From the NCBI GenBank assembly GCA_934465125.1, contig CAKSKO010000039.1:1-8499 (forward strand): 8,499 nt of DNA. Reading direction: 5' to 3'. This document shows, in pieces, positions 6,376-8,499 of this stretch (the stretch's first letter is position 1; every line of letters begins with the position of its first letter). The position numbers and the translations under genes are program-made. The notes beneath the pieces are model-generated. The model did not search any database and was not told the DNA's origin. It saw only the letters and a program-made list of their open reading frames with translations. Source of the stretch: an uncultured Eubacteriales bacterium (GTDB taxonomy: Bacteria > Bacillota > Clostridia > Oscillospirales > Acutalibacteraceae).

Positions 6376-8191
6376 AGATACGTTTCGGCGTTTTTGCTCA
6401 TTGTATCGTTTTATACTTGCCCGTTATACAGCGGCGTCGATTCTCTATGCAGTGTTGTTGTTTTTAGCCGTACCAGTTCTACTGTTATTAAACAATATTG
6501 GTGGTCGGCTTCCCAATATTGTGGATCAGGTTTTTCTGGTGTTGGCTGCACCGATTGGAATCGTATTCACTCTTATTTTTTCCAAGACGATCTTTGATTT
6601 CATGCATAAAAAGAGAAGTGTTGACCTTTTTCTGGCAATTCCTGCGAAACGGACAACCTTATTTTTGTCCCATTATGCAGCAGGCCTTACCTTGCTACTC
6701 TTACCGGTGATTGTAGTGGGAGGAGTATCGATGCTTTTCTGTATGATGAATTCTGATACTGTTTTCATGCTCTTAAGGAGCTGCTTGTATTTGGTCTTAG
6801 GACTCACTGCCGCATTTACGTTTTCGGCATTTGTCTCTGTTTGCAGTGGAGCAGGTATGGATATGGTTGTGTCAATTTTAGTAATTAATATTATCTATCC
6901 AGCATCAGTATGGCTTATTTTTTCGCTTTCTGCATCGATTTTGCCTGGATATAATTTGCTGGGTCAATTATCTTGGACCTTACTGACTGCACTATCGCCC
7001 TTTTTAGCAGTTTTTGTTCCGTATCTTTCAACTATATTTTTAAAACCGATGGGCATTTCAAAAACAGAAGTATGGTTTATTTCTTGGTGGGTTTTTATCA
7101 TTATTTGTCTACTGCTTTTGTCTGTATTGCTTTTCAAGAAACGAAAAAGCGAAGCAGAAGAAAGGGGATTTGTTTTTTCACTTCCCCAAATACTGATCCG
7201 ATTTGTTTCGTCGCTTGTGCTTGGGATTGCGCTAGGCTACTTTTTCATGGCGGTGACATCGTATCAGGCGGTTTTCTTCTGGTGCGGGGCGATTTTAGGA
7301 TCCCTTGCCGCACATTTGACAATCGAGGCGATTTATTCAAGAGGATTCCAGCATTTAAAAAAGAGCTTGCCGTATTATGTTTCATGTATCGGATTTCTCG
7401 CAGTATTTTATGGAGTTTTTTCATTTGGTTGCTTCGGATACGATATGAGGCTTCCGGAACCCTCTCAAATTGAAAGCATAGAGGTATCAGGAGAAGCAGT
7501 GACGACAATTCTGGAAAAAGATTCATTCCGTCGGGATGAATGGGAGATTGATGGTAAAAATGTTGCGCTTCTTCCGATTTTGACGGAAAATCAGTCGATT
7601 GAACAGGTAGTAGGGCTAAACCAAAAAGTAATAGAAGGGATCAGACAAAGAAGGGGATTTCCATATCGACCCATTAAAATCGGGAATGAACCTGAAGTAG
7701 TAATCCGTTATCGGATGCACAACGGTATGGTGATCAATCGTATTTACAATGAAGAAGATTTAGACAGCGCAGCACAAAAAGCCGCATGTGAGATCACAGA
7801 CCTTTCAGAATACAAGACGAAAAGTCGCATTATTTTCAATATTGATGCAAAGGATATTGCATCCATTTCAATCCGAGATACAATAAAGAGGAAAACTGAT
7901 GAAAAAGAAAATCCAATTGATGGATTGACTTTGTTACAAAAATCAAACCTACTTGATGCCTTAAAGGCAGACGTCATGGACGATACAGCGGAGAAAGAAT
8001 ACTTGTGGGAAAGCAGTACAATGCAAGATAGTAACTACTCCGAAGTAACTCTTTATTCTCATAAGGACTATTACGATAATCCAGACATGAAGCGGGCGCT
8101 GTTTTTGCCTTCGCGTTATGTAGTTCCGTCGTATTACCATAACACGATTGCTGTTTTAAGGGAGTACGGATGGGTTTCGGAGGATTTTTAA
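6356..8191 (+). CDS. ABC transporter permease with large C-terminal extracytoplasmic domain
   Basis: This 611-residue membrane protein is the partner of the ATPase before it. Hydrophobic segments near 26-47, 58-80, 103-128, 136-162, 168-193 and 238-260 fit a six-helix ABC-2-type exporter unit. A further hydrophobic stretch at 203-228 may be a re-entrant or interface helix. KKRKSEAEER (261-270) then lies inside, followed by three more helices near 281-302, 304-324 and 340-360. Positive residues (HKKR at 84-87, KKRK at 261-264, and LKKS at 334-337) fit the positive-inside rule for this model. Residues from about 366 to 611 are hydrophilic and would face outside. This soluble part shows alternating strand-like segments such as EVVIRYRMHNGMVINRIY and resembles extracytoplasmic tails of some firmicute permeases; I do not recognise its fold. 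The ATG at 6356 has GGAGG at 6342-6346, nine bases upstream. No clear plus-strand terminator follows. One polypeptide could act as a homodimer. Substrate unknown. Confidence 0.9.
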   Translation: MTTNQFKDTFRRFCSLYRFILARYTAASILYAVLLFLAVPVLLLLNNIGGRLPNIVDQVFLVLAAPIGIVFTLIFSKTIFDFMHKKRSVDLFLAIPAKRTTLFLSHYAAGLTLLLLPVIVVGGVSMLFCMMNSDTVFMLLRSCLYLVLGLTAAFTFSAFVSVCSGAGMDMVVSILVINIIYPASVWLIFSLSASILPGYNLLGQLSWTLLTALSPFLAVFVPYLSTIFLKPMGISKTEVWFISWWVFIIICLLLLSVLLFKKRKSEAEERGFVFSLPQILIRFVSSLVLGIALGYFFMAVTSYQAVFFWCGAILGSLAAHLTIEAIYSRGFQHLKKSLPYYVSCIGFLAVFYGVFSFGCFGYDMRLPEPSQIESIEVSGEAVTTILEKDSFRRDEWEIDGKNVALLPILTENQSIEQVVGLNQKVIEGIRQRRGFPYRPIKIGNEPEVVIRYRMHNGMVINRIYNEEDLDSAAQKAACEITDLSEYKTKSRIIFNIDAKDIASISIRDTIKRKTDEKENPIDGLTLLQKSNLLDALKADVMDDTAEKEYLWESSTMQDSNYSEVTLYSHKDYYDNPDMKRALFLPSRYVVPSYYHNTIAVLREYGWVSEDF

Positions 8192-8205
8192 TAAAACAGA
8201 CTCCA

Positions 8206-8247
8206 ACGCGGGAAGAGATGACCGCTGGCTTGGAAATTTGCCCGCGT
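8206..8247. repeat. GC-rich inverted repeat downstream of the permease
   Basis: ACGCGGG (8206-8212) and CCCGCGT (8241-8247) form a perfect 7-bp inverted repeat around a 28-base loop. It starts 14 bases after the permease stop. Neither strand has a T run right after it, so it is not a standard intrinsic terminator; it might protect the 3' end of the operon message or be the relic of one. Confidence 0.45.
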
Positions 8248-8301
8248 AAAAAATTGTAAGGGTTTTACTAGCGAATGATCAAATGTGCCATTTCTTACAA
8301 T
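8248..8301 (-). terminator. Probable terminator of the XRE-type gene
   Basis: On the minus strand ATTGTAAG (8301-8294) pairs with CTTACAAT (8260-8253), and five more T follow (8252-8248). The stem is 8 bp but the loop is 33 bases, longer than usual; a small inner pairing (AAATG with CATTT) could shorten it. It begins 3 bases past the TGA stop of the XRE-type gene, which supports the assignment. Confidence 0.5.
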
Positions 8302-8304
8302 CAG

Positions 8305-8499
8305 TCAAACAGACGATGTAGTCGTTTGTGGTGTCAAAAAATCAGAGAGCTGTAAAAGCTCATCAAAGAGTATGGTTCCCTGTCCATTTTTCCAAAGAAC
8401 AATTTTTTGGATGGAAATTTTTAGGATTAACAATAACTCCTCTCTGGATAATTTTTTGTTCTCTCGAAGAGAGCGAATGCGATTTCTAATAGCATATTT
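8305..8499 (-). CDS. XRE-type helix-turn-helix protein, C-terminal part, truncated by window edge
   Basis: An open minus-strand frame of 64 residues enters from the right edge and ends with TGA at 8307-8305. It matches the Cro/C1-type helix-turn-helix pattern: IRSLRENKKLSREEL for helices one and two, LKISIQKIVLWKNGQG for the recognition helix and the following turn, then FDELLQLSDFL for the last helix. The usual W-E-N-G reads WKNG. The protein ends only about nine residues after the domain (TPQTTTSSV), so the visible end is the C terminus of either a very small DNA-binding protein or a longer one with the domain last. It is convergent with the permease gene. Its start and any promoter lie outside the window. 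It could be a stand-alone regulator or an antitoxin-like protein; nothing here decides which. Confidence 0.75.
   Translation of the reverse strand, partial: KYAIRNRIRSLRENKKLSREELLLILKISIQKIVLWKNGQGTILFDELLQLSDFLTPQTTTSSV

Noticed and set aside
6973..7473. A 166-codon plus-strand frame inside the permease gene.
   Set aside because: It is an alternative-frame reading of a membrane protein gene with no ribosome binding site and no recognisable domain; the permease frame is intact throughout.
8206..8247. Intrinsic terminator for the GntR-ABC operon.
   Set aside because: The repeat has a 28-base loop and is followed by A residues rather than T residues on the plus strand.
1..8499. Mobile elements, CRISPR arrays, tRNA or rRNA genes, and phage modules.
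   Set aside because: No transposase, integrase, regularly spaced repeats, tRNA-like cloverleaf or rRNA sequence was recognised on either strand.

Overview
The window looks like a chromosomal segment from a low-to-moderate-GC Gram-positive bacterium, most likely a member of the Clostridia. The support is AGGAGG-type ribosome binding sites, AT-rich promoters with TATAAT boxes, several GTG starts, a YtrA-type GntR/ABC operon, and an EF-G2-type paralogue of the kind common in clostridia. No phage, transposon, CRISPR, rRNA or tRNA gene was seen. All genes fit ordinary chromosomal families.

Layout, left to right. (1) 1-713, minus: the N-terminal 237 residues of a secreted papain-like (C1A) cysteine peptidase, cut by the left edge, with a well-formed promoter upstream. 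(2) 939-1484, minus: an ADP-ribose pyrophosphatase of the Nudix family, ending in an intrinsic terminator. (3) 1716-2621, plus: an M14 zinc carboxypeptidase without a signal peptide, convergent with (4) 2722-4797, minus: an elongation-factor-G-like GTPase with altered G-domain motifs. One strong bidirectional terminator separates genes 3 and 4. (5) A 311-base divergent spacer with a promoter for each side. (6) 5109-8191, plus: a three-gene overlapping operon of a GntR/YtrA-type repressor, an ABC ATPase and a large ABC permease with a predicted extracytoplasmic C-terminal domain. (7) 8305-8499, minus: the C-terminal 64 residues of an XRE-type helix-turn-helix protein, running off the right edge.

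How the genes work together. Only the GntR-ATPase-permease group is clearly one functional unit. Its reading frames overlap by 26 and 20 bases, each with its own Shine-Dalgarno site, and an imperfect palindrome sits at the predicted transcription start, as expected for an autoregulated, ligand- or stress-induced exporter or sensor of the YtrA/YtrB type. The Nudix enzyme, M14 peptidase, EF-G-like protein and C1A peptidase each appear to have their own transcription unit.

The points most worth a second look are the EF-G-like protein, where the DTPGH and NKxD motifs read DTPGL and NGLC while the ribosome-facing domain IV is well kept, and the permease's roughly 245-residue extracytoplasmic domain. 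I see no convincing evidence for a wholly new biological system.
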